Shown piece after piece: positions 1 through 11,708 of a DNA stretch of 64,000 nucleotides; the stretch's first letter is position 1, and every line of letters begins with the position of its first letter. Under the pieces are notes generated by a model. That model ran no database searches. It worked only from the letters and a program-made list of their open reading frames with translations, and was not told the origin of the DNA. The translations under genes were made by a program, and so were the position numbers. Source of the DNA: Hippophae tibetana (taxonomy: Eukaryota > Streptophyta > Magnoliopsida > Rosales > Elaeagnaceae); NCBI GenBank assembly GCA_037013495.1, contig CM072806.1:20969501-21033500 (forward strand), given 5' to 3'.

Positions 1-794
1 TCTCTCTAACTTGACTACTTTTCCATCTCTCTTTACAAAAAGCTTTTCATTCTGTTTCTTTATTTCTCAGCGATTACATATTTTTTTTCTGAGGTTTGAT
101 TGAAAAAACAAAAGATTCGCCAATAGCTTTAAGGCGATTGCTATTTAGATCGTCATCTTCTGCGATAAAGACTCCATCTTTTGTCCTTTGGGTCCGGTGA
201 TTCATAATTAGTACCAAATATTTTAATTTTTTTAACATTGAATTAGGGATTTTTCTTTCTGATTTTTTTTTTTTTTTGGTTTTTGATTCTTTACTATCTC
301 TGTTCGCCAAGTATTGCCTAGCTTTCGATTGGGTTTTGGTGAAAGTTTCAAAACTGGTTAGTTGGGAATGTTCAAAGATAAGCGATTTTGAAGAGTGATC
401 TGGTGTTTTGTAGTCAGATTAACATTTGAAGGTCACCGTACAAGCATATTTGGATGTGGGATTTTATAATTGAACTTGGGTAGATTAATTTCATTGGGTT
501 CGTTTCGTCCCCTTTCCTAAGACGTTAACTGATTAGATAAGCTAGATTTGGTCCTTTCTTCAAGCTACTGGTTTGCTTATTTCTTAATTTCTTATTCTTT
601 CTGCGGTTGTTTATTTGTAAAGGAATTCTACTCCTCATGGTTTGTGGTTGGCAATTCAAGTGTCATACAAAGCTTGTATAACATTTTTTTTAAGCAATTA
701 ACGTTTGGATTTTGGTGAAACTAGAAGAAAGCAATTGTCTTGAGGTTCATATTGATCAGAGTTGAGTCAGCAAATTTATTGATTAGTAATAAAT
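1..794 (+). promoter_or_regulatory. Promoter and 5' leader region of the PP2C gene
   Basis: No convincing coding sequence is present. The first 70 bases are CT-rich, as many plant leaders are, and several short upstream ATGs occur before the chosen start at 795. The transcription start and any leader intron cannot be placed from sequence alone. Confidence 0.45.
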
Positions 795-2977
795 ATGGCT
801 GCTGGTACGGATTTTTCATCACTGTTTAGGGTATTAGAAACTAATTACAACAAGGACAATGTATCAGCTAAAGAAGATGAAGCTTCAGAGAATCTGACAA
901 AGACAATACCCATTACTCCTGGCAAACCTCCAAGACACCTCTCTGTTATGCACCACAATGTTGGCTCCATAAGTCTGTTGGCTACAGCTGATTTGGTTAG
1001 TTTTTTTTGTTAAATTTATGATTTTGCTACTGACTTGATCTAAAATGACAGTTCTTTATATCACATTTCTGTTGAAATCTTAAAAATGAGATCGTGAACT
1101 TTCACTTTCAGTTTATTTTTCACACCATTTCTTAATTGGTGCTCCTATAGTGGAATTATTACTTGGTTCTTGTTTTAAGGAAACAAAAGTTATTATTAGT
1201 ATTACTTGAGCAATGCTAGCTGGAGATTTAACTGTTATAATTGCAATTTGTAACTGTCATCTTGATCCAAATGATATCTTATGCTTACTTTTAGTTATGG
1301 CTCTGATTTGGAATTTGGACCTAAACTAGACTAATAAAACCAGATTTAGATCCCTTTTTTTATGAAGGATTTGGATCTTTATTATACCAGTATAACTCCA
1401 AAAAACTTTCTTTTTCAGCACATAATTGGAGTCTTTTTTTAATCCGTTCTAATTGTTATTATGCATGTTCAAAACAGATTTGGTTAGTAAACTTTATCTA
1501 ACTTCTTTTTTCATTTAGTGCTTGTTCAGAAATTGGAAGTTGGGGTTGTAGCCACCAAGTCACCTTTGGATGAGAAATCGGTGTTTCTACCTGTTTTTCG
1601 ATCCGGAAGTTGTGCTGAAAGAGGACCTAAACAGTACATGGAGGATGAGCACATATGCATAGATAATCTTATTGAACATCTAGGTGATACTACTGATTTT
1701 CCTTCTCCTGGCGCTTTCTATGGGGTGAGCATCTCAATTGCCCACAAAATGAATGTACCTTTCTATTCATTGAACTGGCCAGTAGGAAAAAATCATTTGC
1801 TTTCAATTTATTTGGTAGGGGATTCTTTATCTTTGGATCATTGATATGTGTTTTGACCTGGTGATTTTTTTTATGTAGACCATATTGATTGTGTAATATT
1901 TGATTAAGCTCTGAAATGTTTGATTCAATTTACATGGTTTCTGATAAACTCAGTAAAAAAACATGTAACAGGTGTTTGATGGTCATGGAGGCATAGATGC
2001 AGCATCATTTATCAGAAATAACATCCTGAGATTCATAGTCGAGGATTCCAATTTTCCAAATTGTTTGGACAAAGCGATCAGAAGTGCATTTCTGAATGCT
2101 GATTATGCATTTGCAGGTGCTAATTCTCTAGATATCTCCTCTGGCACCACTGCTCTAACGGCCCTTATTTTTGGGAGGTAAGTCAACTCTACATCTACTG
2201 TTCACCTAACTAATGTTTCTTTCAAAATTAGACTAATTTCATTTCTGCAATGTGTTTATTAGAGTTCCTGATTTAGCTCTTAACTCCCCTATATCTAGCA
2301 TGTACAGAGGATTTCTAAAGATTCTATATTGAAGCATAGCATAGTAACAATATAGCATCATTGACTGTAGTGTGTTGAGCTGTTTCTCTATGTCACGCTC
2401 CTTGTTTTATAGGACATTGATAATTGCTAATGCTGGAGATTGTCGAGCTGTGCTAGGGAGACGAGGCAGAGCAATTGAGATGTCAAACGACCACAAACCC
2501 AATTACACATCTGAAAGACAGAGAATTGAAAAGCTTGGGGGTGTCATATACGATGGTTATCTCAATGGACAATTGTCTGTGGCACGAGCACTCGGCGATT
2601 GGCACATGAAAGGTTCAAAAGGGTCTGAATGCCCTTTAAGTGCAGAGCCAGAGTTGAGAGAGACAGATCTGAGTGAGGACGATGAGTTTCTGATAATGGG
2701 TTGTGATGGCTTATGGGATGTAATGAGCAGTCAATGTGCTGTAACTATGGCTAGGAAAGAATTAATGCTTCATAACGACCCTGAAAGATGCTCAAAAGAG
2801 CTGGTGAGAGAGGCCCACAAACGCAACACTTGTGATAACTTAACTGTTATTGTGGTTTGTTTTGCCCCAGATCCTCCAGCTCGGATTGAACTACCTTTAT
2901 CTCGAGTTAGAAGAAGTATATCTGCAGAAGGGCTTAATTTACTGAAGGATGTGTTGGAATGTAGTAGTAACTCCTGA
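795..2977 (+). CDS. Protein phosphatase 2C (PPM family), four coding exons, 388 aa
   Basis: Mg/Mn-dependent Ser/Thr phosphatase. Coding exons are 795-995, 1530-1724, 1972-2177 and 2413-2977, all with GT-AG borders, and the frame is kept across each join. Visible PP2C motifs in order: [11 protein letters not shown] (98-108), VFDGHGG (133-139, metal-binding Asp and Gly), the [11 protein letters not shown] stretch, NAGDCRAVL (207-215), [10 protein letters not shown] (255-264), [10 protein letters not shown] (297-306, metal Asp) and DNLTVIVV (342-349, metal Asp). All key residues are present and the length suits plant PP2Cs. The N-terminal ~85 residues are low in motifs, and there is no signal peptide or membrane segment. 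The sequence most resembles the Arabidopsis group around PP2C49/DBP1 (At3g62260, At2g25620), recalled from memory. The second exon start was set by frame: the nearest AG at 1518 would break it, whereas the one ending at 1529 keeps it. Substrate and regulation cannot be read from the sequence. Confidence 0.93.
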
Positions 2978-3251
2978 CATGCAGGACCAGTTTTATGAAG
3001 GCCTGTATAGAAATAGGGTTTTATTTTCCCCATTCAGCCTTATACTCTGTGTACATGTGAAGTAAGTTATCTCGTACTAGTTGACAGTGCTAATTGTTTT
3101 GATTTTTCATTTGTATCAGAATATGGTTATTTATAGACCACTCACCACTGTTATTATTTTTAATTTTCCCTGTATTTCCAAAAAAAATTAACATTATTTT
3201 GTTCCAATTATTTCTACGGTATTTGTGCACAATATTAGTGGGATAATAGGA
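2978..3251 (+). other. 3' UTR and downstream spacer of the PP2C gene
   Basis: Follows the TGA at 2975-2977. It is T-rich with no coding potential on plus. The poly(A) site was not located. The spacer ends at a run of T at 3252-3258, which reads as a short poly(A) on the minus strand and is taken as the end of a LINE fragment. Confidence 0.4.
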
Positions 3252-3663
3252 TTTTTTTGTTCACAAATAAGATTGTATTTATTCAGTATCATAATTACAT
3301 CATATTAGCTTCTTAATCACTAGCAGCCAAAACCCTTACAGCATTAAGTATACCATCTACAAAAGCCATGCCACTACCCTCCTGTTTACACCATTTAGCT
3401 ACCAAATCTGTAACCCTGTTTGCTTCTCTTCGCACCCATCGCAACATATGCAAAGGAAAGGGAGTTAACCTGTGTTTCATATCCTACAAAACAGGCTCCC
3501 ATTTCCAGTCTTCAATTCCTAACAAGCATTTCCCCAACTATCCAGCTAGCAACCTGTTAGAGCCTGTTTCAAAAACCACCCTTTCCCATACTCTTTCAAA
3601 TGACAGATTTATAGCCTTAAGAACTGATGACAATTCCAAGTGATCAAAAGAAAGTGACAAAGC
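3252..3663 (-). mobile_element. LINE 3' end: C-terminal half of an RNase H domain
   Basis: Read on minus, the stretch encodes RWVRREANRVTDLVAKW near 3370-3440, which is the closing motif of the RNase H domain carried by plant L1-type LINEs (consensus VRREANRVADxLAK). Upstream of it comes an SVLKAINLSFERVWERVVFE-type segment that fits the middle helices of the same domain. The frame is not continuous, so this is a decayed copy. The 3' end is a 7-base A run (minus) at 3258-3252. The segment is cut at 3663 by the Copia element, and the missing first half lies at 9123-9466. Confidence 0.7.
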
Positions 3664-4151
3664 TGTTAAAACAATTCCAATAACACAACTGAAGCACACG
3701 ATTCGATCAAAGACAAAATCAAGTAATAACATGAAAACAAGAAGGAACACATTAAGCATTTAACGTGGTTCAACCACAATTTGGGAGCCTAATCCACGAG
3801 AGGGCCAGCCCTTCTAAGTTCACTATGAAAACAAACTGAATACACCCTTAGCAACTACCTCACACACAGGCAATTCACACTCTTCCACTTGCAAAGCACT
3901 CTTGCAGTTTTAAGAAAAAATTACATATGATCGGTTTCTTCTAAGTTGTTAGCCCATAAGAAGCTATGCACTAGATATATATAGTTATCAAGATTACATT
4001 ATTGCTCAATCTTGATTGCCTGCGATGATAGCATACAATTGGACTGTGAGCTCGCAATTTTTTAAATCTGTTTGCTGCCTATCATTTGCTTTGTTGTGAT
4101 GTTCACACTATATGGGTGTACTAGCATGTACTTTGTGTCACTATTCTCACA
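3664..4151 (-). repeat. 3' LTR of the 3.7-9.1 kb Copia element
   Basis: Begins TGTTAAAACAATTCC and ends TATTCTCACA on plus (TGTGAG...TTAACA in element orientation). It matches 8224-9122 along its whole length apart from the 446-bp insert there. Confidence 0.88.
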
Positions 4152-7100
4152 TTTCTCTACTTTGACTAAAAGTACTTCATAATGAGTTCATAGTGATTGG
4201 TCCTGCCTTAACTCCATCTTGATCAGCCTTTACTTACTCTAAGCAATTCAAAGCATAGTTTGAACTTGCTCAGAGGAATAGGATTTGTCAACATGTCAGT
4301 TGGGTTTTCTACAATTCCTATCTTCTCCACTTGTGCCTTCCCTTTAGCTATGATATCTTATATGAAATATAATCTAACATCAATATGCTTCATTCTTTCA
4401 TGGTGCATAGGATTCTTAGCTATTGTTGGGGCACTTTGGCTATCACACATGACAAATACTATCTGATTCTTTAAGCCAAAATTCTCTGATATATCTCTAA
4501 CCTAAACTACCTCTTTAATAGCATTTGGAAAGGCTATATATTCTGATTCAATGGTGGATAAAGGAACAACATGTTGCAGGGAAGCTTTCTAGCTAATGGA
4601 ATTTCCCAAAACAGTGAAAATGTATCCAGTTTGTGACCTTCTGTCCAAATCTCCAGTGAAATCAGCATCTACATATCCAACAATGGAATTGAAATTCTTT
4701 GATCCTTTTCCATAAATCTATCCCATATCAAGAAACCCTTTGACGTACCTTATGATCCACTTAACAGCAGACTAGTGTTGCTTTCCTAGAATAGACATAA
4801 ATATTCTCACCAAACTCATTGCATAAGCAAGAACAGGTCTTATGCAGACCATTACAAACATAAGGCTCCTTACTACGCTGGCATAAGTAACTATACTCAT
4901 TTCTTCATATTTAGCTTTACTTAGTGGTAACAGTGAGCATGACAACTTGAATTAAGTACTCATGGAGACTGACACACTCTTTGCATCAATCATGTTGAAT
5001 TTTTCTAGGACTTCTTCAAGTAACTCTTTTGAGAAACACATAAAATATCATTGTCACCCCTTGAAATTTCCATCCCTAGAATCTTTTTAGCTACCCCAGA
5101 TCCTTCATGTTAAACTTAGTGTTTAGAATGCCTTTAACTTTTCTTATTTGAGACAGATATTCATTGGCTAATAGCATGTCATCTATACATAAAAGTAGAT
5201 ACATGCATGCCTTTTATAACTTCACCTTATGGTAAACACATAGGTCATATTCACATCTACAAAACCTCAATAAGAAACCCAATTGAGGTTACACACCCAT
5301 CAAACCTCTTATACCATTGGTGTGGGGAATGATTTAGCCCATACAAGGACTTCTTCAACAAGCATACATGATCTTTCATACCCCTTTTAACATATCCCTC
5401 AAGTTTCTTCATATAAATTTTATCTTCCAATTCTCCGTACAAAAAAGTTATCTTCACATCCATTTTCTCTAGATGTAAATTAAAGTGTGATACGATTGAC
5501 AATAATAACCTAATATAAGTGTATTTTATTATTGGAGAAAATATTTCATTATAACCCACACGTTCAACTTGTGTGAATCCTTAAGCAATGAGCCTTTCCT
5601 TATATATTTTTGGTTTCAAGTTTTTCAAGTCATCTTTCAACTTATAAAGCCATTTACAACCAACAATTTTACCTTCTAAAGGTCGATTGACTAAGGTTAA
5701 TGTATCATTCTTTAACGAGGAGTTATATTCTTCATCCATGTCAATTTTCCACCTTTTAGCATCTCTTGAAGTTAGTGCATCTTGGTAAGTTGAAGGTTCT
5801 GAGTAACATGGTTCATGTGCTGCTGCTAAAGCATAGTAAATGAGATTTACATCTTCAAATCTTACTGGCCTTTTAATTTCTCTTCTAACCCTGTCTCTAG
5901 TCAGTTGATAATCATCAAGGGCATTATCATCCTCTGGCTCAAGGGTTTGTGCTTACCTCTTATATTTCATTTGTTGTTGCTGATTGATTGACTAAGGTTG
6001 CAGGTGTTTGATCCATAACACTTTCTCTCCTTGGGTTGGATTCAAAGTTGTCATCTGCATTATTTGAATCACTCTTAACCATCACTTCTTGGACAATGAC
6101 TTTCTCTTGAGGTGACTTCATTGTTTGTGGTTTCCTGTAAATCTTTGATTGTTGCTAGCTCATCAAATATTACATCACGACTCACTATGGTAGTTTGGAC
6201 ACAGGGCACCATAGTTTGTAACCTTTCACTCCTTCAAGGTAACCAAGGAAGATGCATTTCTTAGTCATGGCATGTAATTTCCCTTCATTCATATACATAT
6301 AGCCAATGCAACCAAACACCCTAAGGTGTTTATAACTAGTAGGCTTACCAAACCATAGTTTATCTGGTGTGTTATGATCTATAGAACTCGATGGACTCTT
6401 ATTAATTAGATATGATGCAATTTGAAATGCTTCAGCCCAAAAGTTAGGATGTTTGGTATCTGATTGAAGACATCTCACTTTTTCGAAGAATGTTATATTG
6501 AATCTCTCACCAATCCCATTTTGTTGGGGTGTAAGCCTTACTGTCCTATGCCTTTCAATACCATTATCTTTATAGAAATCATTCAACTCTTGGTTGTAGA
6601 ATTCCATCGTATTATCAGTTCTAAAACGTTTAATTTATTTCCCAGAAACGTTTTCAACCAACTTTTTCCATTGCTTGATAATATGATTTCTCTTAGAATA
6701 ATCATCTATGAATGTCAGGACATAACTATTTCCACCAAAAGAGGTTGTTGCAGTAGTTCTCCACAGATCTGAGTGGACATATTCAAGAATCTCTCGAGTT
6801 GTATATTTACTAGTTGAGAAACTCACTCTTCTCTGTTTACCAGCTGAGCAATGTTCACACAATCCTATACTAGTTACTTTGTCTCCACATAACAGAACAT
6901 TTTTTGATAATTCTAACAATCTCTGATCACTCAAATGCCCCATGCATTTATGCTAGATTACAGTCTTGTCATTAGGTGAATTTACCACAGCCACAACTCT
7001 ATGACAAGTTTGGCCTTCAAGTACATAGGGCCCCACTGAGATTAGATTCTTTTTTATCTCAAGAACATATCTTATATCAAATAGTATCTTTTCAGATCCC

Positions 7101-8223
7101 TCACAAAGCATCAACCTAATCTACCCTAACCACTTGATTGAACACTTTGAGTTATCACCTAGCATAACATTGCCATTATCAAATCTTCTAAAGTTTTGAA
7201 ACCATTCTTTTACAGGGCATACATGAAGGGAACATCCTGAGTCAACAATCCATCCACTATCTGACTTCACAGTAGATATAGCCAATGCATTAGACCCATC
7301 AAAATGTTCAGAAACAATGTCAATCTCACCATCACTCGTGTTCCCAAAACCTTCTTGAGAATGGAAAGTCTTTCCTAAAGTATCCTTCCTTTTGGCATGC
7401 CCAACACCTGTTGTTTTTTTATTTTTTTTGGATTGAGACTTCCCTCTAGACTGAGATCTTGACTCTTTCTTTTATCTAGATTCTTTCTTTCTTGATCTAC
7501 CTCTTGTATACAATGAATCACCACTATCTTTGGTTTTTATCACCTCTTCCCAGTTCTCTCTTTTCTTTCTTTAACTCGGCATCCCTTGTTCTTAGAGCTG
7601 AAACCACTGTATCAATCTTGAAACCATCACGACCATATTGTAGTGCATTCTTGACATCTCTGAAAATTTCAGGCATTGAATTCAACAATATAATGACTTG
7701 ATCTCCTCTGACAGTTCCTCACCTAAATTAGCCAATTCGATTGTCATTTTCTTCAGTTCATCTAAGTTTGTCTTTATACTCTTCAACACATCCATCTTAA
7801 ATCCAAAGAGTTGCACCTTCGAGCTAATCCGATTGGAAAGGACTTCACCAGATACAATTCATCAATCTTATTTCACACAGCAAGAACAATCTTCTCTTTA
7901 TTGACTTGCCAGATCACTTTATCAGCAAGATTCAAGATAATACTAGTGTAGGCTTTCTCGAGCAACTTCTTTTTACTAAGTGCTGGAAAATTTTCTGGAT
8001 ATTCAGGGCTCTCAGTAATACCCTCTGATACATCTTATTGTACCAAAAGGGAATAGATCTTTTGTTTCCATGGACCAAAATATCCTATTCCATCAAACCT
8101 ATCAATTTCATATTTCGACCACCCAAGAAGTCACGTTGAGTCTATTCAAGATTGATTCTTGAATTGATCGGGCTCAAGATATTTCAAGAATAATACCCGG
8201 TGCTAGTTGTGACACCCAATGAT

Positions 8224-9122
8224 TGTTAGAACAATTCCAATGACACAACTCAAGCACACGATTCAATCAAAGACAAAGGCAAGTAATAACATAAAAACAA
8301 GAAAGACACATCGATCCTTTAACATGGTTCAACCATAATTTTTGAGCCTAATCCACGAGAGGGCCATTCTTTCCAAATCCACTATGAAAATAGATTGAAT
8401 ACTGTTGAAAAATTGGTATTGAAAACGCTAGGCCTTGTCAAATAAAACAAGCTCTCTCAAAGTTGTATTGTTTCTTGGTTGAAATTTTTTGTTGAGAACG
8501 CCAAGGCCTAAAGGCCTACCAAATAAAACAAACTCTTTCAAAGTTATATTGTTTCTTTCATATATTTTATTACAATTCTATAACTATATATAAGGAGATT
8601 TACTCCTTGAATTATTCTTTGAATTAAGCATTCATTGATTTACTCTTTGAATTAATAATTACTTGTTTTACTCATTGAATTAAGGATTTTTTATTTTTCT
8701 CCTTGAATTATTTCTTAAATTAAGGATGGCAACTCCTTGATTTACTTCTTAAATTAAGGTTCTTGATTTACTCATTGAATTAATGAGTTGACACTCCGTA
8801 ATTTACTCCTTAAATTACTCTTTAATTTTATCTCCAATATCTCCAATAAATACACCTTCAGTAACTATCTCACACACAGACAATTCACACTCTATACCTT
8901 GAAAAACGCTCGTTTGCAGTTTCAAGAACAAATTACATATGATAAGTTTCTTCTAATTTGTTAGCCCATAAAATATCAAGATTACATTATTACTCAATCT
9001 TGTTTTCCTGTGATGGTAGCATACAATTGGACTGTGATTTGTTTGTTGCCTATCATTTGCTTTGTTATGATATTCATGTTGTAATGGTGTACTAGCATGT
9101 ACTTTGTGACACTAATCTCACA
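8224..9122 (-). repeat. 5' LTR of the 3.7-9.1 kb Copia element, interrupted
   Basis: Begins TGTTAGAACAATTCC and ends ACTAATCTCACA on plus. It is the partner of 3664-4151, split by the insert at 8403-8848. Without the insert and its duplicated 5 bp it is about 448 bp. Confidence 0.87.
8403..8848 (+). mobile_element. 446-bp solo-LTR-like insert inside the Copia 5' LTR
   Basis: The aligned partner LTR lacks this stretch. Flanks are AATAC at 8398-8402 and AATAC at 8849-8853, a perfect 5-bp target duplication. The insert begins TGTTG and ends CAATA, close to LTR-type inverted ends. It contains a TATA-like CTATATATAAGG near 8583, a diverged tandem copy of its first ~85 bases, and an internal run of TTTACTCcTTGAATTAA-like units. 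No coding potential is seen. Confidence 0.72.
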
Positions 9123-9466
9123 AGAGCTACCTCTCTTATTACATCAAGGATCAAACCTTTATTATCTCTCACCAAATCACCATAACCTCTTTGCATTGCC
9201 CCTTATCCATAGTAGCATCTAAGACACCATACAGTGGACTCCCTACTCACTTGAGTAGCCACACACTTTTTGGCATTAGCTCTCATATATTCCTCGGCTA
9301 TATACCTAGCATGAGCAACAACACATATAGGATCAAACATAGTATTCCCAAATACAAACTAATTTTCTCCCTAGCCAAATCGACAACAGCATAAAGTCCT
9401 ACAATAGCATTTGAATCACCATCAAGATGCCCTTTAAGCTTAGAGATCCTCACCTACAACTCATGA
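9123..9466 (-). mobile_element. LINE fragment: linker and N-terminal half of an RNase H domain
   Basis: On minus this reads DPICVVAHARYIAEEYMRAN (about 9340-9280), like the linker ahead of plant LINE RNase H domains, then in another frame GAMQRGYGDLVRDNKGLIL (about 9200-9145), the usual DGA..GGYGGVVRDxxGxxL opening of that domain. It breaks off at 9123 at the Copia target site and its continuation is at 3663. Frames shift within the fragment, so it is a pseudogene. Confidence 0.62.
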
Positions 9467-11180
9467 GTGCTTAAAAAATATTAAAATTATCATAATTTAA
9501 TGTAATTAAGTATATTTATATTTATATGATTTTATTATATTTTATATAAATTTGTATTTTCGAAATTACCGGTATTTATGTTTTTTTCCAAGTATTTTTG
9601 CTTCAAAAAAATTATTTAAAAACTCAAATAAAAATACTGTAAACAATACATCACAATATTTTAAATGTAGTATTCATTTATCATTCAAATAAGTGAGAAA
9701 AAATGAAGAAAAGTCAAAAAATGAAAAAATAGAAAAATTGACAAAACTACACACTCATGCCAACTCTTGTAAACGCCAACGACCCCACACACATGTCGGC
9801 CTATACAAAAGCGTCCAAAACCAATTTTTGAGATATATTTTTCATTTTTTTAGTCTTTTCTTCACTTATAAAAGAACTCTCTCTCTCAATCTCAAAGCAC
9901 ACAATTTCTCAAAATCTCTTCTCTTTCACTCTCTAGAAAGATTTTTTAGTTTTTTTTTAGTTTTAAAGCTCTTCTCTTTTTGAGAAGAACTAGTTATACT
10001 TTTTAAAAAAATTAGTTTTTGATTAAATAAACAGAAATGCAAATTTGTTTGGGTGTTTTTCATAAACGAAATTAGCATCAAAGTTTGGTAAGGATTCTTT
10101 TGAGGTATAATTTTAAAATGAATTCTTTACAATTATTTTTATGTTTAATTCTTATATGTTATATTTAATTTGTCTATGATTAAATTTAACATGACTCGCT
10201 ATTTGTAAATATGATATAATAATAACGTTGTTATGCTTGCGAAATATTAAATAGGTAAAACATTTCTATAAAATAAATTAATTTTGTTTTTATTCAAAAT
10301 TTTATATTAAGAATGTTAGAGAGAAATATATTATTTTTTATTACAAACTTAAATCTAAAAATTAAATTTTAAGGTTTAATTATCTGGTTTGATTTAGAGT
10401 AGTGTCCTTTTATTTTTTGGTATAATTGTCCGGTAGTTAGAGTGAAGCACTATCTCAAATTTTTTATAAGAACTATTATTCGAAAATATATTGACAACAT
10501 ATTTTCAACATTTTCAGTCATGGTTTTAAAACTTGAAAGTTAGTACTCGGATAATTAAATTCTTAGGTTTAATTTGGACATCTTGAATAAAGTTGAAAAT
10601 ATCTAATCCCACCAAAGGTGATATTTAAATGGTTCATTTTCAATTTCTTAGAAAAAAGGAATTCATTTAATTAATCAAATTAATTATCGACCTCACTCAT
10701 ATGTGTTAGACATAATGTCTAACCCCACCAAAGATGATATTTATACAAAAAAGAAAGAATCAATAAATATCAATTTATATCTTTAATAACCTAAATAATA
10801 TAAGCAAACATAATTAACTTAATTATTATATTCATAAATACTCCACTGTAATGAATAATAATAAATATCATAATTGTTTATTGAATCCATATATATGTTT
10901 TTTTATGTTACAAGATTAGGAAATAAAAAAATCAAAATATCGTGACAAGATGTTTAGGATTTAATTTCGTTTTTAAAAATTTGAATAATAATTAAAAACT
11001 ACATATATTCTTTCATTATATCGACCTTAAAAGTATACTTGTCATTTTTTATAAAATCATTTGTACACTTGTGAGAGTTTTATAAATATAAAACCAAAGT
11101 ATCTGCAAAATCGGTATTACTAACCCAATTATTTATCAAAATTTTAAAAAATATATGTGATGTAAATATTGTGATTTTTA
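9467..11180 (+). repeat. Long Ty3-type LTR (5' LTR of a decayed element), right edge approximate
   Basis: Begins TGAGTGCTTAAAAAATATT and shares order and wording with 39728-41345 at several points: the TGAGTGCTT start, a TATA box ~390-500 bp in (CTTATAAAAG near 9858 here), a block with GAATAAAGTTGAAAATATC (about 10584), a block with ATCAATTTATATCTTTAAT (about 10768) and the terminal CATTTGTACACTTGTGAGAG (about 11069). Nothing codes here. The leader after the TATA box is rich in CTCTCT. The match is patchy, so both copies are old. Confidence 0.6.
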
Positions 11181-11708
11181 TTTTTAGAATTTAATTTCAA
11201 AAAATATATAAATTTAATTTATTTAATTATTTTCTTTTCTAAAAAAAATAAAAAACTAAAACTTTTTAACTTTTAATTTTTAATTTTTAATTTATTTATT
11301 TAATAAAAAATTAACTGTGTAATAGCATAAAAAGTAAAGATCTAAGAAAGTTGTGTCTAGAAGACTAATTCTTAAAAACTTTTATCCTACTTGTCTTTTT
11401 TGATAATGTTGTTCTGTCTAAGATGATGGTTTTTAAGGAGATTTTAACCCACAATCCTTTCATGAGAGCACTCTTCGTTAATGTTGATTATGTTATTTAA
11501 ATTAGAGATTAATTTTTTTTTTGTTTAGTATTTTTATATTAAATACTATGTATATTTTCTCTAAATTTTTGTATAGTTATTTTATTATTATTATTCTTTT
11601 TAATTGGCAGACATTTTAAATTTACGTTTTCACTAATCTATGCATGGTAGAAGATCCTAAGGAAACTCTCTTACACCATATATAGATAATATTCTTAAAT
11701 TTAAACAA
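11181..11708 (+). other. AT-rich Ty3 leader, no gene
   Basis: Lies between the presumed LTR end and the first gag region. A clear primer-binding site is not visible. No coding potential was found on either strand. Confidence 0.4.

Larger units (their letters stand above)
3664..9122 (-). mobile_element. Old Copia LTR retrotransposon, broken
   Basis: Flanked by related LTRs (3664-4151 and 8224-9122) and by near-matching 5-bp duplications, AAAGC at 3659-3663 and AGAGC at 9123-9127. On minus the order is gag remnant (about 8200-7300), a protease/GAG-pre-integrase stretch ending LCEHCSAGKQRRVSF (about 6840), integrase with TPQQNGIGERFN (about 6510), RT with SLYGLNHSPHQWYKRF (about 5310) and RNase H (about 4900-4260). 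A primer-binding-like sequence lies inside 8224. The coding region is heavily broken (well over ten breaks). LTRs differ at roughly one site in seven over the first ~180 bases compared by eye, suggesting an age of several million years. Confidence 0.9.

Noticed and set aside
74-310. Minus-strand lysine-rich reading frame upstream of PP2C
   Set aside because: Composition follows the T-rich leader on plus; no motifs and no splice context.
2770-3033. Minus-strand frame over PP2C exon 4
   Set aside because: Shadow of the phosphatase coding sequence.
9693-9983. 96-codon frame next to a TATA box, as a host gene
   Set aside because: Low-complexity peptide; the TATA box and CT-rich leader fit the U3-R region of a Ty3-type LTR better.
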